From JAOUEA01 sp046732015 (lineage in GTDB: Bacteria > Actinomycetota > UBA4738 > HRBIN12): a stretch of DNA of 17,861 nt. Within the stretch, counting starts at the first letter, position 1; every line of letters begins with the position of its first letter. The stretch lies in NCBI GenBank assembly GCA_046732015.1, contig JBKPMF010000252.1, positions 1-17,861 of the forward strand, in the 5' to 3' direction. The notes below the pieces were generated by a model, which was not told where the DNA came from, did not search any database, and saw only the letters and a program-made list of their open reading frames with translations. Position numbers and translations under genes: made by a program. Below are positions 6,568 through 12,622 of the stretch, piece by piece.

Positions 6568-7812
6568 TCAGCCAGCGGTGGCGAGGAACAACGGCAACGG
6601 TTCGGCGACGCCCTTCACCGACACGGCCTGGATCGGCTCGAGTTCGAACGCGGGGTCGTCCTGCACGGTGACGGCGACGTCTTCGCTCACGACGACCTCG
6701 CCGGGAGACGCGACATCGGCGATCCGGGAGGCGAGGTTCACCGTGCGACCGAACAGGTCGCGATCACGCTCCACGACCGGTCCCGCGTGGACACCGGCGT
6801 GCGCGCCGATGCCGGGGTCGTCATCCAGCGTCTCCACCAACTCCAATGCTGCGGACACCCCGCGCTGCGCGTCGTCGAAGCGAAGCATCGCGCCGTCGCC
6901 GATCAGCTTGATCAGCCGTCCGTCGTGCGCGGCGGCCACGGCCTCGGCACGCGATTGCAGCGAGGCTGCGAGCCGGACCGCGACCTCATCGCCCTGCTCC
7001 TCGGTGAGCTGCGTGTAGCCGGCGATGTCGACGAACACCACCGCCGGTGGGGGCGGCGCTTCCGGCGACGGGACCATGCCACTCGCCGCCAGGAGCGACT
7101 CGAAGCCGTCGACGATGCCGCCGACCACCTGCTGCTCGATGTAGCGCTGCACCAGCCAACGCATCATCACCGGCACGAGCCGGATCACCTTTCCCACGGC
7201 GTCGACCACCTCCGGCGGGAAGCGATCGACCTCACCTCGGTAGAACCGGTCGCGAGCCGGGCCGGCGAGCTGCTCCTCCAACAGCTTGCCCCACCCCAAC
7301 GCGCTGTCGCGGGTTCCGTCTCCGACCAGACGAGCCGCGCGGAACATCGTGTCGTCGTCGGGCGCCAGACCCCATCCGTCGAAGAACGTCCGCCACATCA
7401 TCTCCTCCATGCGGTCGATCGGCGCATCTGGATCGGGCTCCGGAAGCCCCAGCATCCGGTAGAGGCCGGGGATCGCCGCTGCAGGACCTTCGCCGAGACT
7501 GGCGGCGAACATCTCGAAGGTTCGGTCGGACCGCGGCGACGGATCGACCACGACGTAGTTGTCGACGTGATCGAGGTTGAGCTTGCCCTCCGCGACCACC
7601 CCACTGACCTGCTCGGTCGTGAAGCCGGCATCGAGGATCGCGGCGATCATCTTCACGCGGAAGACGTCACCGGGGCCGAACCGGTCCGGCGAGGACGGAT
7701 GCAGCACACCGATCATCGTCAGCCACTTGACCTCGGCCAACGTGACCCCGGTCTCCTCGACCAGGTCCGCAGCCGTGAAGGTCCGCCCCGGATCTCGGCT
7801 GGGATCGCTCAT
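6568..7812 (-). CDS. Class III adenylate cyclase with Rv1264-like N-terminal regulatory domain
   Basis: This 414-residue protein probably makes cAMP from ATP. The C-terminal catalytic domain starts near residue 250 with AVVFVDIAGYTQL (first metal Asp). It continues with GRLIKLIGDGAMLRF, giving the adenine-specifying Lys and second metal Asp, and DLFGRTVNLASR, giving the adenine-specifying Asp plus the transition-state Asn and Arg. All six canonical residues are present, so it should be active as a homodimer. The N-terminal RTFTAADLVEETGVTLAEVKWL ... DVFRVKMIAAILDAGFTTEQV resembles the helical pH-sensing regulatory region I recall from mycobacterial Rv1264. A MerR-like helix-turn-helix is the alternative reading. 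No membrane segment is seen. It lies 67 bp after a patatin-like gene and 37 bp before an alpha/beta hydrolase, on the same strand. Confidence 0.92.
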   Translation of the reverse strand: MSDPSRDPGRTFTAADLVEETGVTLAEVKWLTMIGVLHPSSPDRFGPGDVFRVKMIAAILDAGFTTEQVSGVVAEGKLNLDHVDNYVVVDPSPRSDRTFEMFAASLGEGPAAAIPGLYRMLGLPEPDPDAPIDRMEEMMWRTFFDGWGLAPDDDTMFRAARLVGDGTRDSALGWGKLLEEQLAGPARDRFYRGEVDRFPPEVVDAVGKVIRLVPVMMRWLVQRYIEQQVVGGIVDGFESLLAASGMVPSPEAPPPPAVVFVDIAGYTQLTEEQGDEVAVRLAASLQSRAEAVAAAHDGRLIKLIGDGAMLRFDDAQRGVSAALELVETLDDDPGIGAHAGVHAGPVVERDRDLFGRTVNLASRIADVASPGEVVVSEDVAVTVQDDPAFELEPIQAVSVKGVAEPLPLFLATAG

Positions 7813-7824
7813 GCTCGAAGCCTT

Positions 7825-7837
7825 GCCCTGTCAGGGC
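7825..7837. promoter_or_regulatory. 13-bp palindrome upstream of the cyclase gene
   Basis: GCCCTGTCAGGGC is a perfect palindrome with a single central base, lying 13-25 bases before the cyclase ATG. A one-base loop cannot form an RNA hairpin well, so it is more likely a protein-binding site. No convincing -35/-10 pair was found beside it. Confidence 0.35.
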
Positions 7838-7879
7838 CGCCATCAAACGGCTTCGCGACGCGGCGGATCGTCGACAGCG

Positions 7880-8773
7880 TCAGCGCCAGAAGCCGGTGAG
7901 TTGCTCGGCAAGGGCTCTGCCTTGGGTGTCACCGGCCCGAGCGGCGGGCGGCCGCAGCGACGGATCCATCGCGTCGACGCCGAACATGTGCTGGGCGTCG
8001 CTGTCCGGGACGATCGTTTCGACGCTGCTGCCCTGTGCTCGTAGCTCGTCGACCTGAGCGGCAAGATGCATGCCCCACTCCAACGGCATCCGTGTTCTGC
8101 CGCCGAACGGCGAGAGGACGAGCACCCGCTCATATCCGGCTGCCAGATCGGCGTTCTCGTTCCTCCGGTAGCCGCCGTCGATGTACCAACTGTCCCCGAT
8201 CTTGTAGGGAAGGCCGCTGGCGCAGCTGGCGGCGACGGCGTCCGCCAGGTCGACGCCGGAGTCGCGGTCGAACACGACCGGTTCACCGCTCTGCGCATCG
8301 ACCGCCGTGATGAGCACCCGTCGCTGCGGCCAGCGCTGACTGGGCAGCCGCGAAGCGACGGTGGCACGCCACTGCGTTCGCCAGGAGCCGTCCGACGCCG
8401 CATCCATGTCGAGCGCCGCCGCGCCCATCCTGCGGCGCATGTCCGGGGCATCCTCCGATGCGGCGATGATCGTGCTCGTTCGCTCCATGTGATCCGTCAC
8501 CGACCTGTTGGGAACGCGTCCTCGGTCAGATCCGGCCGGACGGGTCCCTTGCGGGGGCGCCGACGCAAGGATCGCGGCAAGCAGTTCGGTCGGGACCGCG
8601 CCGGCGATCTGGGCCGCGGCCGTCGAGCCGGCCGACGTCCCGATGGTCAGGTCGGCTGTGGTCACGTCCAGCCCGGCATCGAACAGGCCCGCGATGACGC
8701 CGAGCAGCCACGCGTTGCCTGTCGATCCACCGCCACCGAGGACCAATGCTCGTGAAGAAGGTGTGGTGCTCAT
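7880..8773 (-). CDS. Patatin-like phospholipase family protein
   Basis: This 297-residue protein is predicted to be a Ser-Asp dyad lipid acyl hydrolase. The glycine-rich oxyanion loop is LGGGGSTGNAW at residues 12-22, the nucleophile motif GTSAGS contains Ser47, and the dyad Asp199 sits in YIDGGY. The order and spacing match patatins. The loop lacks the Arg or Lys common in the GGGxRG form; whether that changes activity is unclear. No signal peptide is seen, so it is probably cytoplasmic and acts on membrane phospholipids or other acyl esters. It starts at the ATG at 8773, 16 bp after the SGNH hydrolase stop, and precedes an adenylate cyclase by 67 bp. Clustering with a cyclic-nucleotide synthase is the notable context. 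Confidence 0.92.
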   Translation of the reverse strand: MSTTPSSRALVLGGGGSTGNAWLLGVIAGLFDAGLDVTTADLTIGTSAGSTAAAQIAGAVPTELLAAILASAPPQGTRPAGSDRGRVPNRSVTDHMERTSTIIAASEDAPDMRRRMGAAALDMDAASDGSWRTQWRATVASRLPSQRWPQRRVLITAVDAQSGEPVVFDRDSGVDLADAVAASCASGLPYKIGDSWYIDGGYRRNENADLAAGYERVLVLSPFGGRTRMPLEWGMHLAAQVDELRAQGSSVETIVPDSDAQHMFGVDAMDPSLRPPAARAGDTQGRALAEQLTGFWR

Positions 8774-8789
8774 GAGAGCCCGTCCACCG

Positions 8790-9665
8790 CTAGGTCTGGA
8801 GCAACGGCTTCAGAACCCGGTGGAACGTGGTCGCGATCTTGCGGTAGCCGGTCCGGTGCGCGTGCACGTCGAACGTATGCCTCGCCGAGCAGAACCAGGT
8901 CCATCGACATGCGAGCGCGACGTTCACCGGTACCCGGCCCTGACCCGGCACCGCCACGGTGTGGTCGAAGTCGTCGATCCGGAATGTCGTCGCCACATCG
9001 GCGACGGTCGCACCGGCGTGTTCGTAGGCACTCGTGAGCGCATCGTTCAACACCGTCCAGGCGCGCTGATCGGTGTGCGCCACCGCGCGGCCTCCGGGGA
9101 TCAAGCCCCAGAGGCCGAGGAACGGGTTGTAGTAGTTCATGGCGACGACCGGCACACCGGGCGCCGCCGTCGCCAACGCCTCCACGATGGCGTGCACGCG
9201 GTGTTTGAGTCCGGGACGCAGATCCGTCACGCACGAGGTGGGGATCAGGCCGCTGGGGCCGAAGCACTGACGCACGATGTCGTTCGCACCGATGTCGATC
9301 GTGACGAACGCGACCTCCCCCACATGCGCCTCCAGGAAGTCGACCGCGGCGTTCAGCTGTGAACCCGCCGCGTAGTGGCAGGGCGAATGGTTGCCGGTGA
9401 TCAGGGAGCCACTCGTCTCGCCCGAGCACCCGACGTTGCGGAGCTCGAGCGAGGAGATCTGGTCGGTGCGGACGCTGCGCCACAGCATCCCGACGTAGCC
9501 GGGCGTCTCGCCCTTGCCGGGCTGGAAGCCCGCGGCGAGGGAGTCACCGAGCGCGAGGTAGTAGGTGGGTGCGCCGCCCCGTGCGTGCGCTGCGGGCATC
9601 GCGACCTGGAGCATCGAGGCGAGCATCGTGACAACCACGACCACCGATGAGGATCTCCGCATCAT
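8790..9665 (-). CDS. Secreted SGNH/GDSL hydrolase
   Basis: This 291-residue exported esterase or lipase begins with a signal peptide (MMRRSSS, hydrophobic stretch, cleavage likely after AAHA near residue 28). The catalytic marks are Ser42 in ALGDSLAAGF, the block II glycine in NVGCSGETS, Asn128 in DIGANDIV and His268 in FDVHAHRTGY. The Asp266-x-His268 spacing, rather than Asp-x-x-His, resembles actinobacterial secreted SGNH proteins that also carry a C-x-WTW-x-C segment, here CRWTWFC. Several cysteines (80, 96, 134, 145, 253, 259) suggest disulfides and extracellular action. It starts at the ATG at 9665 behind a GGAGGAAG ribosome-binding site. It is the first gene of a minus-strand run with the patatin and cyclase genes. 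Confidence 0.92.
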   Translation of the reverse strand: MMRRSSSVVVVVTMLASMLQVAMPAAHARGGAPTYYLALGDSLAAGFQPGKGETPGYVGMLWRSVRTDQISSLELRNVGCSGETSGSLITGNHSPCHYAAGSQLNAAVDFLEAHVGEVAFVTIDIGANDIVRQCFGPSGLIPTSCVTDLRPGLKHRVHAIVEALATAAPGVPVVAMNYYNPFLGLWGLIPGGRAVAHTDQRAWTVLNDALTSAYEHAGATVADVATTFRIDDFDHTVAVPGQGRVPVNVALACRWTWFCSARHTFDVHAHRTGYRKIATTFHRVLKPLLQT

Positions 9666-9680
9666 CGTGCTTCCTCCGTC

Positions 9681-9710
9681 GGATGCATCCGGCCCGTCCC
9701 CACCGGGCCG
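9681..9710. promoter_or_regulatory. Dyads in the SGNH hydrolase 5' leader
   Basis: Two adjacent symmetric elements lie between the predicted transcription start and the ribosome-binding site. GGATGCATCC (9681-9690) is a perfect 10-bp palindrome. CGGCCCG (9690-9696) and CGGGCCG (9704-9710) form a 7-bp all-GC stem with a 7-base loop. They could be an operator or a 5' mRNA hairpin that affects stability or translation. Confidence 0.45.
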
Positions 9711-9720
9711 CCGTCGGGCG

Positions 9721-9750
9721 AGTCTAGGTTGCCGACGCTCGGCGGCGCAA
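9721..9750 (-). promoter_or_regulatory. Putative promoter of the SGNH hydrolase gene
   Basis: On the minus strand TTGCGC (9745-9750) and TAGACT (9721-9726) are 18 bases apart. Transcription would start near 9714, giving a leader of about 50 nt with the dyads and a GGAGGAAG ribosome-binding site. The -10 match is good and the -35 match is moderate. Confidence 0.5.
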
Positions 9751-9811
9751 TCTCAAGCGGGCCTCGGGCCTCCAGCGCCCCGACACCAGCGTCTGACGCT
9801 GCCCCGGATGC

Positions 9812-9817
9812 TAGGTT
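9812..9817 (+). promoter_or_regulatory. Leaderless-type -10 box before the DUF3291 gene
   Basis: TAGGTT ends six bases before the ATG at 9824, and no Shine-Dalgarno sequence is present. That spacing places the transcription start at the start codon. No clear -35 box was found. Confidence 0.5.
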
Positions 9818-9823
9818 CGCGCG

Positions 9824-10312
9824 ATGGGCGAGATCGACGGGTATCACCTCGCGCAGGTGAACATCGCGCTTCCTCAGGCACCGTTGGATTCCGAACAGCT
9901 GGCCGGGTTCGTCGAACGGCTGGAACCGGTCAATGCGCTCGCCGACGCGGCGCCCGGATTCGTGTGGCGACTGCAGACCGAAGACGGCGACGCCACCGGC
10001 ATCCGTGCGTTCGGTGATGACCGGCTGATCGTCAACATGTCGGTCTGGAGCTCAATCGGATCGCTGCGCGAGTTCGTCTACCGGAGCGGGCACGCCGACG
10101 TGCTGCGACGTCGCAAGGAATGGTTCGAATCGATGCCGCAACTCATCAGTGCGCTGTGGTGGATCCCGGCGGGCTCGACCCCCACGCTCGCTGAAGCGGA
10201 GGCGCGCCTCGCGCACCTCCGGCAGCACGGTCCTTCGGCGACGGCGTTCACGTTCAGAGACCCGTTCCCGGCGCCGGCGGGGGTACCCTCGTCGCATGCA
10301 GCCCAAGACTGA
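9824..10312 (+). CDS. DUF3291 domain-containing protein
   Basis: This 162-residue protein fits the DUF3291 family throughout. Recognisable segments are YHLAQVNIALPQAPLDSEQLAGFVERLEPVNALADAAPGFVWRLQ, DGDATGIRAFGDDRLIVNMSVW, FVYRSGHADVLRRRKEWFE and the C-terminal LWWIPAGSTPTLAEAEARLAHLR. The family has a dimeric alpha/beta barrel-like (ABM-type) look, and its function is not established; heme or small-molecule monooxygenase roles are only analogies. The ATG at 9824 follows a TAGGTT box by six bases, which suggests a leaderless message. The gene is divergent from the SGNH hydrolase, and its last 17 bases overlap the start of the next gene. Confidence 0.92.
   Translation: MGEIDGYHLAQVNIALPQAPLDSEQLAGFVERLEPVNALADAAPGFVWRLQTEDGDATGIRAFGDDRLIVNMSVWSSIGSLREFVYRSGHADVLRRRKEWFESMPQLISALWWIPAGSTPTLAEAEARLAHLRQHGPSATAFTFRDPFPAPAGVPSSHAAQD
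10284..10289 (+). promoter_or_regulatory. Leaderless-type -10 box before the secreted hypothetical gene
   Basis: TACCCT ends six bases before the ATG at 10296, the same spacing as several other starts in the window. It lies inside the end of the DUF3291 gene. The match to consensus is only moderate. Confidence 0.35.
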
Positions 10313-10760
10313 CCGAACGTTCCCGCGACGCGCCACGGTCGGCCTGGCCATGGCGTTGCTGCTGCTGATCGCCCTTCCGGCCTCCGCGTCGGCCGCAGGG
10401 ATCATCAAGTACCGCGGCGAACTCTCGACCGGGGACACGGTCGTCGCGAGCGTCCTACGGCGCGACAACGGACGGCTCTTCCTGCGCAAGCTCGGATTCG
10501 AACGGTTGGCGTTCACGTGCGACGAGGGCGACGGTGACGAGGTCGGTATCTCCTGGGTCGCCTACCCGGGTCGCCGGCTGGACCCCGACCGCTCGTTCGC
10601 GATCACCGAGAGCGGAGATCTCGTCGCCGGCACCCTGCGGTGGCGACACGGTGAAGGAACGCTGGAGATGAGCTATCCGCAGGACGGTGGCACCTGCACG
10701 ACGGGCGAACTCACGTCGTCGGTCCAACGCGCCGGGTGGGCGCCGGATCCGCACGTGTAG
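10296..10760 (+). CDS. Secreted hypothetical protein
   Basis: I do not recognise this 154-residue protein. It begins with a clear signal peptide: a basic start QPKTDRTFPRR, a hydrophobic core VGLAMALLLLIALPASASA and likely cleavage near residue 33-34. The mature part looks beta-rich (IIKYRGELSTGDTVVASVLRRD, RLFLRKLGFERLAFTCDEGD, TLRWRHGEGTLEMSY). It has two cysteines, in FTCDEG and GGTCTTGE, that could form one disulfide once exported. The ATG at 10296 is chosen because it starts the signal peptide; a longer frame upstream would add an arginine-rich shadow of DUF3291. It overlaps the DUF3291 gene by 17 bp. Its function is unknown; a small extracellular beta-sandwich is my inference. Confidence 0.75.
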   Translation: MQPKTDRTFPRRATVGLAMALLLLIALPASASAAGIIKYRGELSTGDTVVASVLRRDNGRLFLRKLGFERLAFTCDEGDGDEVGISWVAYPGRRLDPDRSFAITESGDLVAGTLRWRHGEGTLEMSYPQDGGTCTTGELTSSVQRAGWAPDPHV

Positions 10761-10771
10761 GACCTTCACCC

Positions 10772-11362
10772 ATGGCTGACCTGATCTACTCGGTGCAGGC
10801 CTCGCTGGACGGCTACATCGCCGACCGCGACGGGAACTTCGACTGGGCCGAGCCCGACGATGAGGTGCACAGGTTCGTCAACGACCTGGAACGACCGGTC
10901 GGGACCTACCTGTACGGGCGTCGCATGTACGAGGTGATGGTGGCCTGGGAGACGATGGATCTCGCGGACCAGGCGCCCTACCTGCAGGACTACCAGCGGA
11001 TCTGGCGCGCTGCGGACAAGGTGGTGTTCTCCACCACGCTCGAGGACGTTCGCAGCGAGCGGACACGGCTCGAGCCGGAGTTCGATCCCGACGCGATCCG
11101 GGAGATGAAGGCATCAGCCGGCGCGGATATCAGCATCGGCGGTCCAGGCCTGGCTGCCGACGCCATCCGTGCAGGATTGGTGGACCGGTTCCAGGTGCTC
11201 TTCGTTCCGGTGATCGTGGGCGGTGGCACCTCCTGGCTTCCCGACGACGTCCGGCTGGACCTCGAACTGCTGGACGAGCGTCGCTTCCGCAACGGCACGA
11301 TGCACCTCGGGTACACGCCCTTGCTCCCGGAGGATGCCCGCGGTCGCTTCGGCGCCGAGTGA
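10772..11362 (+). CDS. Dihydrofolate reductase family protein (RibD C-terminal-like), copy 1
   Basis: This 196-residue protein is an NADPH-dependent reductase of the DHFR/RibD_C superfamily. It opens with LIYSVQASLDGYIADRDGNFDWA, the family's first strand and substrate loop. GTYLYGRRMYEVM follows near residue 45. The nucleotide-binding ISIGGPGLAADAIRAGLVDRFQVLFVPVIVGGG lies near 117-150. The lack of a deaminase domain and of folate-specific context argues against true DHFR or riboflavin synthesis. Such stand-alone proteins are common in actinobacteria and their substrates are mostly unknown. The ATG at 10772 is chosen because the upstream in-frame residues do not fit the family. It converges on copy 2 with one base between the stop codons. 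Confidence 0.9.
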   Translation: MADLIYSVQASLDGYIADRDGNFDWAEPDDEVHRFVNDLERPVGTYLYGRRMYEVMVAWETMDLADQAPYLQDYQRIWRAADKVVFSTTLEDVRSERTRLEPEFDPDAIREMKASAGADISIGGPGLAADAIRAGLVDRFQVLFVPVIVGGGTSWLPDDVRLDLELLDERRFRNGTMHLGYTPLLPEDARGRFGAE

Positions 11363-11363
11363 C

Positions 11364-11936
11364 TCAGGCACCCCCGACCCGGTAGGTCGCGGACACGAAC
11401 TGCCCCTGCCGTTCCACGTTGATCAGCGTGAGGTCGGACGCGAGCAGGCGTCTCGGCAAGAGCGGCGCGCCTGCGCCCAGCGTCACCGGCGCGATGCTCA
11501 GCTGCACCTCGTCGAGCAACCCCGCGTCCGCGAACTGCCCCGCAAGTTCTCCACCGCCGACGATCCAGGTGTTCTTGTCGCCTGCCGCGTCGACCATCGC
11601 CTCGTGGACCGGTCGAACGTCGCCCTGCACGAACCGGATGTCCGCACCCTCGAAGCTCGGCAGGTCGCGATGGGTGAATACCCAGGTCGGGGTCTCGCCG
11701 TAGAACGCGCGCCACTTCTCCGGATGCTCGAGGAGCTGCTCGTGCTCGATGACCCACTCGAAGGTGGTCGAACCCATCACGATCGCTCCGACGTCGGCCA
11801 TGAACGCGGCGAACCGCACTTCATGCCCCACCTCGTCGTCGCCCGCCGGCACCTCGAAGAGCCAGCGCAGCGAGTTGTCCGGGTCAGCGATGAACCCGTC
11901 GATGGTGGTTGCCGTGTAGTACTGCGTGATCCCCAT
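11364..11936 (-). CDS. Dihydrofolate reductase family protein (RibD C-terminal-like), copy 2
   Basis: This 190-residue protein is from the same superfamily as copies 1 and 3 but clearly diverged. It opens with TQYYTATTIDGFIADPDNSLRWLFE. GAIVMGSTTFEWVIEH lies near residue 50. The cofactor-binding NTWIVGGGELAGQFADAGLLDEVQLSIAPVTLGAGAPLLP lies near 122-161. It is a predicted cytoplasmic NADPH-dependent reductase of unknown substrate. It lies 40 bp downstream of the GNAT gene on the same strand, so the two may be co-transcribed. No strong ribosome-binding site precedes the ATG at 11936. It converges on copy 1 with one intervening base, and no terminator hairpin fits between them. Confidence 0.9.
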   Translation of the reverse strand: MGITQYYTATTIDGFIADPDNSLRWLFEVPAGDDEVGHEVRFAAFMADVGAIVMGSTTFEWVIEHEQLLEHPEKWRAFYGETPTWVFTHRDLPSFEGADIRFVQGDVRPVHEAMVDAAGDKNTWIVGGGELAGQFADAGLLDEVQLSIAPVTLGAGAPLLPRRLLASDLTLINVERQGQFVSATYRVGGA

Positions 11937-11976
11937 GCACAGCAGGTTCGCACATCGATGCCGACCGTCGAGGCCG

Positions 11977-12525
11977 TCAGGTGGTTATCGGCTTCTCCAT
12001 CGCGGTGCAGGTGATCGAGCACCCGTCGGGCATCGGCACCTGTGCTCGGTCGACGAGCGTGAACCCGTAGCGTCGGTAGAGCGGGATCCCGGACTCGGTC
12101 GCCATGAGGGAGAGCGAGCGGAAGCCTTCGGCGGCCGCGGCGGCCTCCGACGCTTCGAGGATCATCGTGCCGAGTCCGCGGCGGGTCCAGTCCGAACGCA
12201 CGAACATCGCCCGCACACGGGCGGGCTCGGTCGCCGGATCCAGGAGCCGTGCATCGGTCACTGATCCGCCCGAACCGGTGTAGAGCTTGTCGCGCCGGCT
12301 CCACCCTCCGCATGCCACCAGCTCGTCGTCGGCCTCGATCACGAAGAACGTGCCGTCTTCCACGAGCATCCGATCCGGGACGCCGATGAACTCGGCGCTC
12401 GAACGGGTCTGTTCGTCCGTGTAGACCGCGGGGAACAGGCCGAGGATCGAGTCCTTCATCAGGATCTCCATCGCGGCCAGGTCATCGACGGTGGCCATCC
12501 GCAGGTTCGGCTCCTGTATCGCCAC
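11977..12525 (-). CDS. GNAT family N-acetyltransferase
   Basis: This 182-residue protein has the GNAT fold. The N-terminal strand and helix are LRMATVDDLAAMEILMKDSI. The core strands are GTFFVIEADDELVACGGWS and ARVRAMFVRSDWTRRGLGTMILEASEAAAAAEG, where R-R-G-L-G-T is the acetyl-CoA pyrophosphate loop. The C-terminal SLMATESGIPLYRRYGFTLVD is the usual end. It should transfer an acetyl group to an amine on a small molecule or protein; the target is unknown. The GTG at 12525 is chosen because a TAGACT box ends seven bases upstream, in the leaderless arrangement seen elsewhere here. The much longer upstream frame runs antisense to the third DHFR-like gene and is rejected. It is divergent from that gene. 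Confidence 0.88.
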   Translation of the reverse strand: MAIQEPNLRMATVDDLAAMEILMKDSILGLFPAVYTDEQTRSSAEFIGVPDRMLVEDGTFFVIEADDELVACGGWSRRDKLYTGSGGSVTDARLLDPATEPARVRAMFVRSDWTRRGLGTMILEASEAAAAAEGFRSLSLMATESGIPLYRRYGFTLVDRAQVPMPDGCSITCTAMEKPITT

Positions 12526-12532
12526 GCCATGA

Positions 12533-12538
12533 AGTCTA
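12533..12538 (-). promoter_or_regulatory. Leaderless-type -10 box before the GNAT gene
   Basis: TAGACT on the minus strand ends seven bases before the GTG at 12525. No Shine-Dalgarno sequence is visible. No clear -35 box was found. Confidence 0.45.
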
Positions 12539-12588
12539 GGGCGGCTCGATGCTTCGGCGGCCCGTCGCCGGGGTACGAGGTCGCAAGA

Positions 12589-12605
12589 ACACGCGGACCG
12601 CGTGT
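12589..12605. promoter_or_regulatory. Perfect 17-bp palindrome upstream of DHFR-like copy 3
   Basis: ACACGCGG-A-CCGCGTGT is an uninterrupted inverted repeat with one central base. It lies just before the GGAAGGAG ribosome-binding site in the 97-bp divergent gap between the GNAT and DHFR-like genes. A one-base loop favours a repressor-binding operator over an RNA hairpin. No regulator gene is adjacent. Confidence 0.6.
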
Positions 12606-12622
12606 CGGAAGGAGCGCCACCC

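Noticed and set aside
6505..7899. 464-residue open frame on the plus strand, the longest in the window
   Set aside because: It is antisense to the adenylate cyclase, whose catalytic residues are all intact on the minus strand. The plus-strand product has no recognisable domain and is rich in His, Arg and Asp.
5721..9665. Bona fide CBASS or Pycsar defence operon
   Set aside because: There is no CD-NTase, and the class III cyclase carries an adenylate-type residue set plus a regulatory domain. No TIR or transmembrane effector or other defence gene is present. The resemblance is kept only as a testable finding.
11360..11366. Bidirectional terminator between the tail-to-tail DHFR-like genes
   Set aside because: Only one base separates the stop codons, and no hairpin with a T-tract is present.
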